This document shows, piece by piece, positions 52,061-63,921 of a stretch of DNA of 64,000 nucleotides. This DNA comes from Blasia pusilla (lineage: Eukaryota > Marchantiophyta > Marchantiopsida > Blasiales). The notes under the pieces are model-generated. The model worked only from the letters and a program-made list of their open reading frames with translations, did not search any database and was not told the origin of the DNA. Position numbers and translations under genes: made by a program. Position 1 is the stretch's first letter. Every line of letters begins with the position of its first letter. Where the stretch lies: NCBI GenBank assembly GCA_050084515.1, contig CM114275.1:5766001-5830000 (forward strand), in the 5' to 3' direction.

Positions 52061-52929
52061 AATCTCTCAAGAAGACCAACAAACATGCGTCTAATCCAAC
52101 GACCAACCAACATCCACAAGGTATGAAGAAAAATCTCCTTGCAAGATAAAGAGCATGAGAGTTTGAGGCAAGAAGCTTCCAAGTCTTAAGATGATTTTGG
52201 AACATCCATGATAGAATTGAAGGATAGGTTTAGCATTGTTATGATAGAAGAAAGGAGATTTGAAAGAGAGATGATTAAAGGGAGAAAAAAATTTAGATTG
52301 AGAGGGAGAGATTGGAATGAGGGACTTTGAAGAGGGATAAATAGGAAAAAACAACCCAATTGATGGTAGAGTTAATCAAGAATAAAATTTTGTAAAAGAG
52401 ATCAAAGCAATAGCAAAATTGATAACTGCCATTGAAGTGACCCATGTATGTAAAGCACTTTCTTATATTAAAGAGACTTGTAATGAACAATTACATAAGT
52501 TTTTAAAATATGGAATTCTTTGAGTTATATCATCCATCTCAATTGAATGGGGATATCTCTATTCCATTTTTTAAATATTGTCACAATCATTTTTGTTCTA
52601 GGAGTTGTTAATAATTAACGTGTTATACCATAAAATTACATAAGGCTATGATAACGAGTAGGTCTATTGGAATAATGTATATGTATTTCTACAAAAAAAA
52701 TCCAAGTATATCACTATTGCAAATCGACAACGTTACACAAGTTAATTGTGGCTTTTAATGGGTCTCATGGCTCAATAGAACCAATTTTTTTGCGGCTATG
52801 GGGAGTTGCAGAAAGGTTATAGCTCTAAAAATTGACAAAAGTAATTTATATTATTTTGCAATTATAGAGAATCCAAAATAGTATATAGATCTCCACAACT
52901 GTAACATACTATAAAGAGTTGCAAAAAAT

Positions 52930-53313
52930 GTGTTATATGTATACACATCGCTACATAAAATACATTGCTATCACCATCCACACAAACATAAATACTCTAT
53001 ATCATATTCACTCATGATATCTACACACGTAAATGATCATGTACCAAAATATCTCCAATTGCCCCCCGAATTGGTGATTAAATCCTTCTTGCTCCAAATA
53101 GCCATCTATCCAGACTTACTATGATATATATTTCTATGATGATACGGGCTCATGTGATCCCAATCAATTGTCATCTTCTTATCATCCATGTCGCTTACAC
53201 AAGTGTAGATCTATAAGTACCTAATACCTACTCTAAGTACATCTGTGACAACATCCATTAATTCCTTAGGAACCCTAATGAGAGATATTCTCTCTTTGTA
53301 CTCCATAGAACAA

Positions 53314-53383
<70 letters not shown>

Positions 53384-53841
53384 AACCAACCAACCAAACC
53401 AAACCAAACCCCACTCTCTTCGTGACAATCCTAGGTTATTCACAAGGCAAGGAAGATCATAGCTTCGTTGCCTCATGAAAGGAGGTTCAACAAAGACAAA
53501 ATGAGTCCTCAAGCTCACTCTCCTTAGGTATACCCCTTTCCTCTTCCCAAACTCTCTCCTTGATTACAGTTGCATACAAGTCATCTTGTTTGGCTCTTGA
53601 CCTGTAATAGTGGATCAATGGTTACTTCCTTAAATGAAAAATCAATAATACTCACAATAAGAACATACCAAAGAAAGTAAGTTCTTCATATGACTCCAAA
53701 TAAGTCCAAAATAAGGGTAAAACTTGTCCTCTTAATTTACCCTAGTCCTCAATTGGTCATTCTTAACATCTGTAGGTTGTTCTCCGACCTCCTTGAAGAT
53801 ACCCTACGGATACTTGTCGATCTACTACCAAAGACGTGACA
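52930..53841 (-). mobile_element. Minus-strand LTR containing a (TC)n tract
   Basis: In reverse it starts TGTCACGTC (53841 leftwards) and ends with TATGTAGCGATGTGTA near 52945, like the solo LTRs at 33546 and 37317. Inside, reverse-complement blocks such as AAGAATGACC-ATTGAGG and TTTGGAG/ACTCAT match the 37317 copy. It is longer than the other LTRs, partly through the microsatellite. Target-site duplications were not resolved. Confidence 0.65.
53316..53379. repeat. (TC)n microsatellite, 32 units
   Basis: An uninterrupted TC run followed by AACC repeats (53380-53400), inside the minus-strand LTR. The 37317 LTR has a GA-rich GGAGAGAGAG tract in the comparable region, so the run likely grew from LTR sequence. 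Confidence 0.95.
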
Positions 53842-53949
53842 AGTTTACAACACTTGATAGTTATAATTCCAATTTAAAAATAATTTCCAATACTTGTCAA
53901 CAATCACAAAAATCAAGTAGACAAATGTATTGCTTGCTATAATTCCAAC

Positions 53950-54470
53950 ATATCCTTTTTGGATAGAGATATCTTGCGGAGTTATGCCCATGGTATTTGA
54001 GAATTTGGCTATTGCTCAACATCGAGACACATTTGGTCTGCAAATACTTGGGGGAGAAGGCTATCATCTGACGATTTGAAGGTTTTATATAGGATTAGTG
54101 ACGATACATAATGATAAGAAATTATATGAACAATGCGGACGTTATAGTAGGATGGACTATTATGAGAGTGTGTGAGGTTTTGTCCTCAAGAGTTCATTTG
54201 TTGAAGGAATATGATGTTATGGTTTGGAAGGATCATGGGTGCCATGTTATCTTCACAAAATTGATGATACATTTGATTCAATCTTGGTGGTGATATCTAT
54301 AGACTTGCATTGTAGTCCTCCTCGTACCATTACGACATAGTATGGTGGATGTATCTTTAGCAGAATTGTAACCATTGTGGTAATCTATGATGAGTGTTGA
54401 AGAGGATAGTACACGGTATGTTTGAAGCCAACTCTCACTAGAATTTCCCTAGGATGATGAATGTTGTGTG
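53950..54470 (+). mobile_element. Ty3/gypsy 3' pol fragment
   Basis: At 54185-54240 it has TTCATTTGTTGAAGGAATAT followed by GGTTTGGAAGGATCA. This matches 6318-6375 in gypsy copy 1, downstream of its integrase. It is therefore the polyprotein tail of the same family. Stops abound. Confidence 0.6.
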
Positions 54471-55193
54471 AATTTTATAACCAAATGCATGCCAATGCAA
54501 AATATTAGAACTCTATTGGGCTTATATTAGGATGGAAACACATAGAGTCTCACTAGCGAGACATGAGTTGTAGAAGCGAGACAAAAACCTTAATAGGCAT
54601 CTCGAATGACGATGGTTGTGGCTTAGAAGACCATGACTAAAAGTTGGGTGGAATTCGGAAAAAGCTAAAGTTCCATTATAAGAGTTAAGACTACAAGGAG
54701 GATGCAACCTAACTTGGAATCTTGTTGAGCGTTTGGTGGCTCTCCACATTTGAGGTCATAACAAATACACCCAAGATGTGCTTGTGATGAACAATGCAGT
54801 GTTGGAAATCTTGTGAAGAGTCATTTCCAACGAATTAAATATCTAAAAAAACTCAAAATCCTAAAATAGACCCAATCTTCTTGTTGGAATGATAGTTTGG
54901 ATTGAGGGCCAAAAGGACGAGCAAAAGGAGGGATCCTTATATGAAGGAGAGATTGGAATTTTCTAGCATTATATAAGGGGGAAGGTCTAAAAGAGAGTTT
55001 TAGATATGAATCCCATCTTGGGAACTATAAGGGTTGAACCAAAGGTATGTGATGGATTGAGAGGTTGACTTTGAGGTTTTGGCACTAAGTTTAGATAGTC
55101 TGATTTTGGATGTGAATTTTGGACCTTGACCCAAGGCTCATATTTTGACTTATGGTTAGAGACTTGTTTGGTATCCATTAGGAAGTTGGGACT
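54470..55193. repeat. Retroelement-derived segment, left of the MULE-like insertion
   Basis: It is paralogous to about 32300-32930 (left part) and 34640-34757 (right part). It continues after the insertion at 55966. No protein domain is evident. Confidence 0.55.
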
Positions 55194-55965
55194 AGAGTTC
55201 GGGAAGATTTTTCCCCGATGCCAGACCATTTCTGATATTATTAATTGTTACCTAGATTTTTTTTATGGTCACCAGCCATGGCTGAAAAGTTTCGTATTTA
55301 AAGGTACTTTTTTGATATTTTCCAATGTTCACCAGTTAAAATCAGAAAAATAAATTTTTTATAGCGCCAAATTTTTGCCTCCTATTTCCGCTCTCTAGCT
55401 TGTTTCCAATTTTTTAAAAGTTTTCTAGAGAAAACGAGGGGAGCAACTTGAGAAATGACAAAAGGAATGAGGAGGGGAGGGCCCCTCTCAAGGATACTAC
55501 CCCCACGGCCCCACTAGCTCGTCGTCGAACCCACCCTCCACCCGAGTCTGCCCGTTTCGAGCTTCTTGGGTAGTCCCTCCTAAGCCATTTGAATTAAATC
55601 TAATGACTATAGGCTTCCTGTAAAAAGGAAGGGTATGAAAATTTTGTCTACCCGTCCGTCTCTCAAATCCCCCCACACGTAAGCATATAAGTTTTCCGAT
55701 TATCTGAAATCAAATGGCAACACTTCGGGAGGCGTATTTCGGGGAATAGATGTTTTCTGCTTCATTCAAGCGGAAGACAGCCACATATCGGCAAACCCAT
55801 GCCGGTTTCCCGGGTACGAGCCGTCATTCCCCTAGTGGCCTCGTCACTTGCCGGAATGTTACCAGATTTGCCCAGAACGATTGCCGGAACTTCTCCCAAC
55901 CAAACGGAAGATTGCGAAAAGTGCCGGCCAACACTACTCGCGATCCCGGATCTTCTCGAACATTG
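55194..55965. mobile_element. MULE-like non-autonomous DNA transposon, about 770 bp
   Basis: GTTGGGACT (55185-55193) precedes it and GTTGGGACC (55966-55974) follows it, a 9 bp duplication with one difference. The ends form imperfect inverted repeats: GTTCGGGAAGAT at 55197 and, in reverse, GTTCGAGAAGAT from 55961. Flanking DNA on both sides aligns continuously to about 34640-34960, where the insertion is absent. The interior is more GC-rich than the surroundings, with CpG-rich parts. It carries no transposase. A 9 bp duplication is characteristic of Mutator-like elements. Confidence 0.7.
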
Positions 55966-56290
55966 GTTGGGACCTTGAGTCACGAAAGCATTGTTTGAGT
56001 CTAGGAGTTTATAAAGGAAGTCTATCACAAGTCTTGAATGACTTGGCTATACTGAGGAATAAGTGGTTAGGTCAGTACTTGATCATCTCTAGATTTGTTG
56101 GACATAAGGGGTGACCCAAGATCCTCATTTGGAAGATGCAAGGTTGGTTTACCCAAATTATAATTAATTTGAGTGTGTTTGGGTACATATCAACAATCAA
56201 ATAAGGACTTGCTAAATATCAGCTTCCGCAATATCTAAGATTGATGCTCAAGAGAGAATTGAAGGTACACAATAATGAATGTGGTGTAGA
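55966..56290. repeat. Retroelement-derived segment, right of the MULE-like insertion
   Basis: Continues the paralogy to about 34765-35040 (GGAAGTCTATC, CTTGAATGA, GGTGACCCAAGATC-type blocks). Confidence 0.55.
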
Positions 56291-56299
56291 TGAACATAA

Positions 56300-56890
56300 G
56301 ATGGGTAGTTATAGATCTAGACTTTCTCGAGTGACATTGATGACAAAAAGTCAATTACCTACGGGATTACAGAGATATCCAATTAATTGAATAATAGGAG
56401 ACCTTTCTAGTACATGATCATCTATGTATGCGGACTCTATGATTTAGTACGGTGTCTCGTGTTTAGAAGTGAATGGAGGGTGATAATAATGTGTATTGTG
56501 TAGTGATGAGTATGCGCAAGATAATTTTCACATCTTTTATAGCGGAGCAAAGGATATCCGCATAGTATTTATGGGAAGGTTGGAGGTTGCTATCGAGAGA
56601 ATGAGAATGACTTGTTGAGGAGTAAGTTAACTTGAGTGTTTTGGTTAGCCCTATTTTAGACTCATTTGGAACTCTTTTAAGAAACTTACCGTTTTAGATA
56701 AACTTGTATTTCATGAAAAGTTGACATTCTATTTGCGGAAAGTGACCATTAATCCTCTATTGTAGAATACGGTTAAGGAGATGATTTCTGCACACAAACC
56801 TTTGGGAAGAAGAGTTTGAGAGAGATGTGAGACCCTCAAGGAGAGAGAGTTTAAGGAGCTCATATTTATTGACTCTCCATGATTTTGGAT
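56300..56890 (+). repeat. LTR fragments of the TGTCAC/GCGCACGA family
   Basis: 56310-56518 resembles an LTR 3' part, ending GTATTGTGTAGTGATGAG followed by TATGCGCAAGAT. 56560-56890 resembles the 5'/middle part of the 37317 LTR (ACTTGTTGAGG, CTCATTTGGA, then the GAGAGAGAG stretch). The order is abnormal, so this is rearranged debris. Confidence 0.55.
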
Positions 56891-56989
56891 GATGTCATGT
56901 GTTTAGGAATTTAGATTGTATAACAATCGACGCGCAGATAAAAAAAAACTAGTTAGCATGCCCATGCTTGCGCACGAAAATTTTTTTTT

Positions 56990-57560
56990 TTAATAATTTA
57001 TAAATAATTTTTATTTCAAAAGTTAAGTATAATTTTCACTTTCTTAAATCTGAAAAGATTAATAATATTTCACTTTTAAGAGAATTCTACTCATCAATTG
57101 AAATTTAAATAATACCCAACTTTCCTAAATAATTTCACTCTTCCATAAAAGTTTAAACAATACCTACTCTTCCTACCAAAATAATATCCACTAACAAGGT
57201 TCTTAGTTAATTTTAATTTATGAAATATTTTCCTTTTTTATATTAAAAATAAAATTTATTTCCCAAAATATCAAATATGAATTAACATGATTATTTTAAA
57301 GAATAATCATATTTTACATTTCCAAATTTAAAATAATTTCTATTTTCTTAAATCTTAGAAGAGTAATAACATTCCACTCTTCTAAGTAATTCCACTCCTC
57401 AATCAAAATTTAATCGTTACCCAACTCTCATAAATAATTTCATCCTTCCATAAAATTGAAACATTATCTATTCTTTCTCCATTAAAATTCATTTCCCTCC
57501 TCCTATAAAATATGAATTAAGACACATAATTTTATTTTTTTGCTAGTTTTTAATTATCTC
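56990..57560. repeat. Diverged AT-rich tandem repeat, period about 304 bp
   Basis: TTCTTAAATC occurs at 57041 and 57345. After each, similar text follows: CACTCTTCCATAAAA, TACCCAACT-TC-TAAATAATTTCA. Only two partial units exist. Confidence 0.6.
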
Positions 57561-58195
57561 ATATTCCACTTAAAATCTATTATAACATAAATTAGTTAAT
57601 AGTTATTAGTAAAAATATTTTCCTCTTCGGTAAAAAATGTTTTCTTTACCAAACTAATATGAATCAAGAAACAATATTCAAATATGTTATTCAATATTCC
57701 ATTATTTTATGTGTGTGTGACATCACATTGCCCATCTATAGTATTATGGGATAATACTTTCTTGATTTGCAAATACTTATATGAAAAAAATTTCACATAT
57801 TATCGAAAAAAAAAAATTGATATATAACATATTAATTTTTTTCCTTTACGGACTATATATAGTAATTCTTCAAATAGTTTTTTTTTCACAAGCATCTTGG
57901 ACACCTTACTAATTAATAGATGATTTAATACAAATGTGATGCTGAACTGTACATACGATAACAAATAGAACGCTGTCCCATGCACCAGCGCGTCCCATGA
58001 CCGATGGATATTGCAACAAAATGTACGATACTTACCTACAAATCGCCGGTGGGCTATTTCTGCACCCCACAAGTTTTGGGTGCAAAATGCGACTTCTTTC
58101 GACGCGAGTTCGTGTAATGGGACTTGGCCGTTAGAGGTGGGTCCTAAAATATCCCGTGATAAAACCTAGTGGTTTCTGTAAAAAACAGACTTGGT
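57560..58195. other. AT-rich spacer passing into the SEN1 upstream region
   Basis: No gene is visible. Composition turns GC-richer at about 57950, which marks the start of the gene block. Confidence 0.4.
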
Positions 58196-58257
58196 AATAT
58201 GTGGATGACCGGATGTGTGGGTTGATAATATGTGGATGACCGGATGTGTGGGTTGGG
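58196..58257. repeat. 31 bp perfect tandem duplication
   Basis: AATATGTGGATGACCGGATG... starts at 58196 and again at 58227 with at least 29 identical bases per unit. It lies just before the telobox in the presumed SEN1 promoter. Confidence 0.95.
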
Positions 58258-58258
58258 C

Positions 58259-58270
58259 TTAGGGTTTAGG
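58259..58270 (+). promoter_or_regulatory. Telobox-like element upstream of the helicase gene
   Basis: TTAGGGTTTAGG, two plant telomere-type units in a row, 156 bp before the ATG at 58415 and about 865 bp before the helicase ATG. Teloboxes occur in many plant housekeeping promoters. Confidence 0.45.
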
Positions 58271-58414
58271 TTGGACATGTCTACTGCGGAAGAAGCTGAG
58301 TATTCTGAGTACTGGCTTTACTTCTTGGCAATCTTTGATCTGTAAGGAGATTCTCCGTGCGGATGTGGATTCCATGAGGTAGAGGCGGTGAGGTGGAGAA
58401 TTTCAGTACCCGAA

Positions 58415-58681
58415 ATGGAGGAGAAGAGTGTCAGAATCCGACATCAGCTTGACGAGTCAGAGATCTCGTGGACGAAGGGAATTGATCAAGGGCTGCAAGA
58501 GTTTTTGATTCCGGCTTGCCTGGAGGATTTCCGCTCCGTTTCCCGAGTCCTTTCTGATGCTTGTGATTCTTCCAAGCTCGAATGCCTTCGACGTCGCGGT
58601 AATTTTCCTTGGTACTTCACTCTATGGCGTGAATTTGATCGTGATTGGTTCAGAGGTCCAAACGGTAGACCTCCTAGGTAG
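58415..58681 (+). CDS. Unrecognised upstream ORF or first coding exon
   Basis: From a true ATG this frame encodes 88 residues starting MEEKSVRIRHQ. The first 60 or so look like real protein (acidic, helical, GLQEFLIPACLEDF). A good splice donor, GCG|GTAATT, lies at 58598/58599, so it may be an exon 58415-58598 of a longer transcript. Read through, the frame ends TAG inside the left arm of the palindrome at 58660. It matches no family I recognise. It could be a separate small gene, an upstream ORF of the helicase mRNA, or an alternative N-terminus; no splice to 59135 in frame was found. Confidence 0.35.
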   Translation: MEEKSVRIRHQLDESEISWTKGIDQGLQEFLIPACLEDFRSVSRVLSDACDSSKLECLRRRGNFPWYFTLWREFDRDWFRGPNGRPPR

Positions 58682-58707
58682 TGGACTACCTAGGAGGTCT
58701 ACCGTTT
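58660..58707. repeat. Perfect inverted repeat, 23 bp arms, 2 nt spacer
   Basis: Left arm 58660-58682 and right arm 58685-58707 are exact reverse complements separated by GG. The arms begin AAACGGTAGACC. It lies between the candidate upstream exon and the helicase start, probably in an intron or 5' UTR. Confidence 0.97.
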
Positions 58708-59134
58708 CGCTAGGGTTCACCAGTTCTTGTACATTCATCTGGGAGACGCTGATCTCCAATTGCATGGATGACATGGTCGGTCGTATATATTGTTGATGCG
58801 GGATTAGGTTGTGGTAGTGTGTACAGCTAAGATTCAGCTCAGAGATGCCGAATTCCACTAAGATGTGCCACAGGCACCGGAATGAAGAACCTGGCATTAC
58901 ATCGTCTTCGTCGGGTGAAGCTTGTTTTTTGTAAAGTCAAAGGCAGAATGTACCAGATGTTTTGGTTCTAATAGTCATGTCCACTTGTGCAGGTGAAACT
59001 GGAGCGGGAAGGTGGTTGAGTTGATGTCTTAAGCATGGAAATTCGGCGATAGTTAGCTCGTCTTTGTCTTATATTCGGTGCCACTCCACCACAGTGAGCT
59101 GTCATGCTAGCAGAGCCATACTAAGTTCAAAAGG

Positions 59135-62100
59135 ATGGGAGCAATTACCGCTGGGGGAAACGTGGAGCGTATGGAATCGGAGGCCCGATCCGCAAGTAAT
59201 CAGGCTCGATTGCAAAAGATTGTTCTGAGCTGGGATTTCTACCGTCTACTGTCCCTAGCCAAGGTACGGATGGTACAACTCCAGTCCGGTTCTCGCCCAC
59301 ATTGAATTTCGCAGCCTGTCTTGATTATCGAGTCGCTTAAATTAAGTCTGATTTCCGGTAATTTCCGAATTTTGAACTTGCGATGGACTGGTAGCTGAAG
59401 GAAACTCCTCGAGGATATGGAATTTTCATAAGAGATGATCTGCTTGAAGTTCACGGGGTTCTGAGGAGGTAATTTGCTGCAGATTAAGCAGAAGAAGCGC
59501 AAGAGAGGGGAGAAGGAAGAGCCCCCTGAAGGGGCATTAGAATTGAGGCCTGTACCTGACAAATTCAAGGATCTGGCAGAGTATCTGGCCGTCTTTGAAG
59601 CATTGCTTTTGGAAGAATGCCGTGCCCAAATCATAAGAGGAGAAGAGGAAGGAGGTAAGCAGATGGCCATCACACCCTCAAAACAAACCAAAAGTTCGAC
59701 AAACAGGAAATGTCCAGTTTCTGTGTTGACAGTGCAATCAAACTAACGGAGTGCGCTACAGTGCAAGCATTTTACTGGAAATAACTCAGGTGCATTTTCT
59801 CTGACTTGCAGGTGGTATACAGTGCCATATGGTTGCGCTTGCAACATGGGAGAAGGCTAATGAGTTTTACTTTATGCGGCTGGCGGTTCCGGCAGATGTG
59901 GTGGACGACTTCACTGAGAACGACCTACTTTTGCTGAGCAAGGAGAAGGTTGTACATCTTTTCTGCAGGGCTATCTCACATTTTGTACTTTCCTTGCAGC
60001 AGTAATGACTTACTGCATAGTTTTTGTCTCTGAATTCCAAATTTATCGATTTTGAGATTCAAGTGGCATGGTTCTCAGTTAGAAAATCCACTGGTTTGGT
60101 CTTTTCTTTGATACAGGATTTGCATAGATAAGCTCTGCATGTTAGTAAGTTCTTATTAGAAAGAAAGTATCGTCTTGAAGTGATCGCTTGGTTTTGGAGA
60201 GTAGCTTAGGGAACAGATTACAAAATTTTGACTTACAGCCAAGCAAGACACTTAATTGTCATCGTTGCTGAATGGTATTACCTTACTGGACTCTCAATAT
60301 TTCGTAATGGAGGTAAGATCAACCTAGAGAGCTTTGCAGCATGGGTCTCTAATGATTGCACAAAAGGGTGTGGATGTTTATTGAAGCATTACCACTGGAG
60401 TTTACTTGTTTTTAAGGGAAGGAAGCTCATTGTTATGTGGCTGGGCTACAGCCGCTAGGAGGAGCTCATCTTCCTAGTACATATGCTTTTGCTAGTATTG
60501 AGGGTCGGGAAGGTGCTCAAACTCTCAGGGTGAGAATGCACCTAGATGCTGAGACTAGTGAAAAAGATGGTCTTTCCATTACACCAACAGCAGCAGCATT
60601 GCGGCTTAGAGCAGCATTGCAGGGGCCTACTTCTGCTTGGTGGATGATGAAGGTATTTGTATTGCCTCCTGTTTTCTCTCTGAGCTTGGCTTCTCTTTTC
60701 TACCCGTCTACCACTCTTTTACAGGTTATGGGACACATTCACGATTGAGACGTCCACTTATGCAAATTCACATCCCTTTTCGATCATGCAGCTATGCAAC
60801 ATGTCTACCATCTTACGAGAATATACGGCATTACGCTCTGTTGGATCCCTTCCGTTTGTAGATGTTATTCTTTCAGCAGAGAATCCATCCAAAGATATGA
60901 CCAAGGTTTCATCGACAAGTCCTTCCGATTTAGGCCATTGGAATATCCCCTTGCCTCTGAAGCAACATCTGGAGGGATCTCACAACTCATCTCAAATGCA
61001 AGCTATACAGGTCAATACTTGTAGCTCGGAAAGGAATCTAAACTTCAGAGACGAATGCAGAGATTGCTTGTTTTAGGGATGTACCTGAAAGAGATTGTGT
61101 GTTTATACCCGAGGCCATACTTGAAAAAGGCTTGTAGGCTTGAAGAAGTTCTTGTACAATGAGTAACTTCTGTGCAATATGTCAATAGTGTGGTGTTGCT
61201 GAACATATAATTGGCCATTGCAGGCAGGACTTTCGCGCACCCCTTTGGTTCTCATACAGGTTATCCTTCTTTCCAACTCTCTGGAAATGTTGGTCCTATA
61301 ATAGAGGATCTTAAGAAACTTGCTGATTTTCCTTTTATAGAGTAAGTCTTAAGGTTGGGCTTGCAAGACTGATCTATAAGACTATTTCAGGGACCACCAG
61401 GAACTGGGAAGACACAGACTATTCTGGGCCTCTTGAGTGTCATATTGCACTCAACACCTGCAAGGCTACCTTCTAAGTAATTTCTCCACTCTGGAATTAT
61501 TCCTGGATTGACCCTCGTCCTGTCTTCAAATTCATTTTGTTTCAATATCAGTAAAAGATCCAAAAAATGTATGTATGCTGAATAATGTCATCCGGTATAG
61601 TTTCAAGCGCGTCTGCTCATCCCTCCACTTCATCTGCAGGTACGGTGCAGTAGAAATTACTGCAAAACCTGAGCTTTCATACGAGGAAAAGTATTAATTA
61701 CTAACTTACTACCTCTCTTTGGGTGATATTGTCTGGTGCTGCGATTTCTCATAAATGATTTAATGTAGATGTGTCAGTTCGTTTTCTTTTGTATGTAGTT
61801 CTGTTTGAAGACCCTGAAGTATTTTCTGTGCATTGGAACCATGGAAGTATGCCATTTCCAAGGTAAATTAATTGTAAATAACTAACTGATTATCTCTAAC
61901 CTCACAAAGATATTGTCCAGGGTCACAAACTGGATGAAGGCATCACCGTGGCTTGGGAAAGGAGTGAATCCACGAGATGTTATAATGCCAGTTGATGGCG
62001 ATGATGGTTTCTTTACTGCTTCATATAATGCATTTGTAAGCCACCAGCTGTTACATCCTTGTCACAAATATTTTTGGAAGTAACTGACTTTCCTAGACAT

Positions 62101-63921
62101 ACAAGTTTGAATCAACATTGACATCACAACTTTGTGTCTGGATGCATGCAGAGACCAGAAAGTGTTGGGGCAAAACAGAAATCTCATGCACATGTTCTTG
62201 TGTGCGCTCCTTCTAATTCGGCACTAGATGAGATTGTCTTGCGGCTGCTTCGTGCAGGTCCTCCCCCAATAGATATTTGTGCTAATTTCTAGCATCAAAA
62301 TTGTGCTATATCTGGCTTGCAAGCATTATTATTCTCTTTGATGGAGGATGACCTGCAGTTGAATGGGGTGGTCTCAGGTTTAAGAGATGATAAAGGAAAG
62401 GTGTACAATCCGAATATTGTCCGTGTAGGACTCAACGCTCACCATTCGGTGCAGTCGGTTTCCATGGACACTCTGGTATGCTCCTCTTACTACCAAATGT
62501 ATCTTATGGAATATCACTGCTGGTAGATAATATGTGGGAGTGAACTGAACTGAATAGAGTTTGTTTTCTTATATCCAGGTTCATCATCGGCTTAGCAGTA
62601 CAGAAAGATCTGCGGTCTCATCTGGGCCCCGTGCTGGTAGTGCTGGAATGGAGCGGGATCGCATCCGAATTCAGATACTGGATGAGGCTGCTATTGTGGG
62701 TACACTAAAGTTTGCACTTAGTTCCTGCTAGGAGGAGAGGGCTGTTTGTGTATAACTGCAAGAACTTCAATGTCTGCTCTCGAAAAGGTGACGGAGGAAT
62801 GTAACTCATGGGTTGAGGGATGATTTGGGTAGGTCTGCTCTACTCTGAGTTTCAGTGGTGCTGGTGTCTTCAAGCGAATGAATCGAGGGTTTGATGTTGT
62901 TGTCATCGATGAAGCAGCACAAGCTGTAAGTGCTTCTCCCATCGGGCATTCCATTGGTTGGCAGTCCTTGCGAAGTTACCTTACCAGGACATGAGTTGCA
63001 TCTTTCCTGATGGAAGTGTTAGTTCATACCTGGACTTCCAGATCTTTTCTGCCTACGGGGTTAACTATGCAATGGGGGATATCTGGTGTGTATGAAATAG
63101 CATTGTTTCGTTAAAGAATGAGGACTACCACTTAACTCTCAAAATTACTCATCAAGAACACAGTAAAGACAAAAAAAAGAGACTCCTATCTACAATGGTG
63201 TGCAACAATGGGGTGGTAAACTGCACTAGTTTATGCAAAATTGTCAGATGTGAGTCTTGTTCAAAGTAAATGTAGAAGACCTCATGGCTTGTTGTATATC
63301 AGTGCAACCTGTCATTTGCAACAAGCTACTTGGCTTTGTGTAAACTGAGGCATGATTCACTTGAGGTCAGTTGTCGGGACTCAGTGTATTTGCATCACTT
63401 ATTGCTAACACATATTCAATTGATGCAGGTTGAGCCGTCAACAATGGTTCCACTTATGCATGGTTGCAGACAAGCATTTCTGGTTTGTCTCTTACAGGAT
63501 TTTATGTGCAGCCATCTGCTTTCCATGAATTAATGATGTATGCCTTGCAGAAGTTAAGTTATGAATATGGTAATCTTGTCTTTCTACTGATATTTCTGCT
63601 GGCTCAAGGCAAATTTTAATGAAGATCCTTCATTACAGGTGGGAGATCCAATTCAGTTGCCAGCTACTGTACTCTCCACAACTGCTGTGCAGCATGGGTA
63701 ATGTAGCAACGTTTTGACTCTTGTACCTCTTTATTGGGTAATTATACTGAAATCTTGCCACAAGTTTCTAATCTACTTTTCAGAGAGAGATGCACATATT
63801 GCATCTATAACAGTAGTCAACAACTCTGATTTGCAGTTATGGGACAAGCCTATTCAAGCGTTTCCAACAAGGTGGTTACCCAGTGCAGATGTTGAACACT
63901 CAATACCGAATGCATCCTCAG
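59135..63921 (+). CDS. SEN1: SEN1/MAA3-type SF1B RNA/DNA helicase, 5' part (16 exons seen)
   Basis: Nuclear Upf1-like helicase that unwinds RNA-DNA hybrids in termination and R-loop removal. Exons: 59135-59263, 59483-59654, 59812-59948, 60452-60652, 60792-61010, 61224-61259, 61391-61476, 61640-61690, 61921-62035, 62152-62257, 62378-62475, 62579-62695, 62833-62925, 63429-63482, 63639-63697, 63837-63921. All have GT-AG borders and consistent phases, giving 586 residues so far. The N-terminus has KIVLSWDFYRLL as in plant SEN1 proteins. Later come LSTILREYTALRSV, Walker A GPPGTGKTQT (K305), NPRDVIMPVDGDDGFF, motif Ia APSNSALDEIVLRLL, GLNAHHSV, motif II VVIDEAAQA (D515/E516), motif III VGDPIQLPAT and QYRMHP (580-585). 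The rest of RecA domain 2 lies beyond the window. The order and the DEAA box separate it from UPF1 and viral helicases. Exon 12 uses ATT|GTGGGT to keep frame. Confidence 0.95.
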
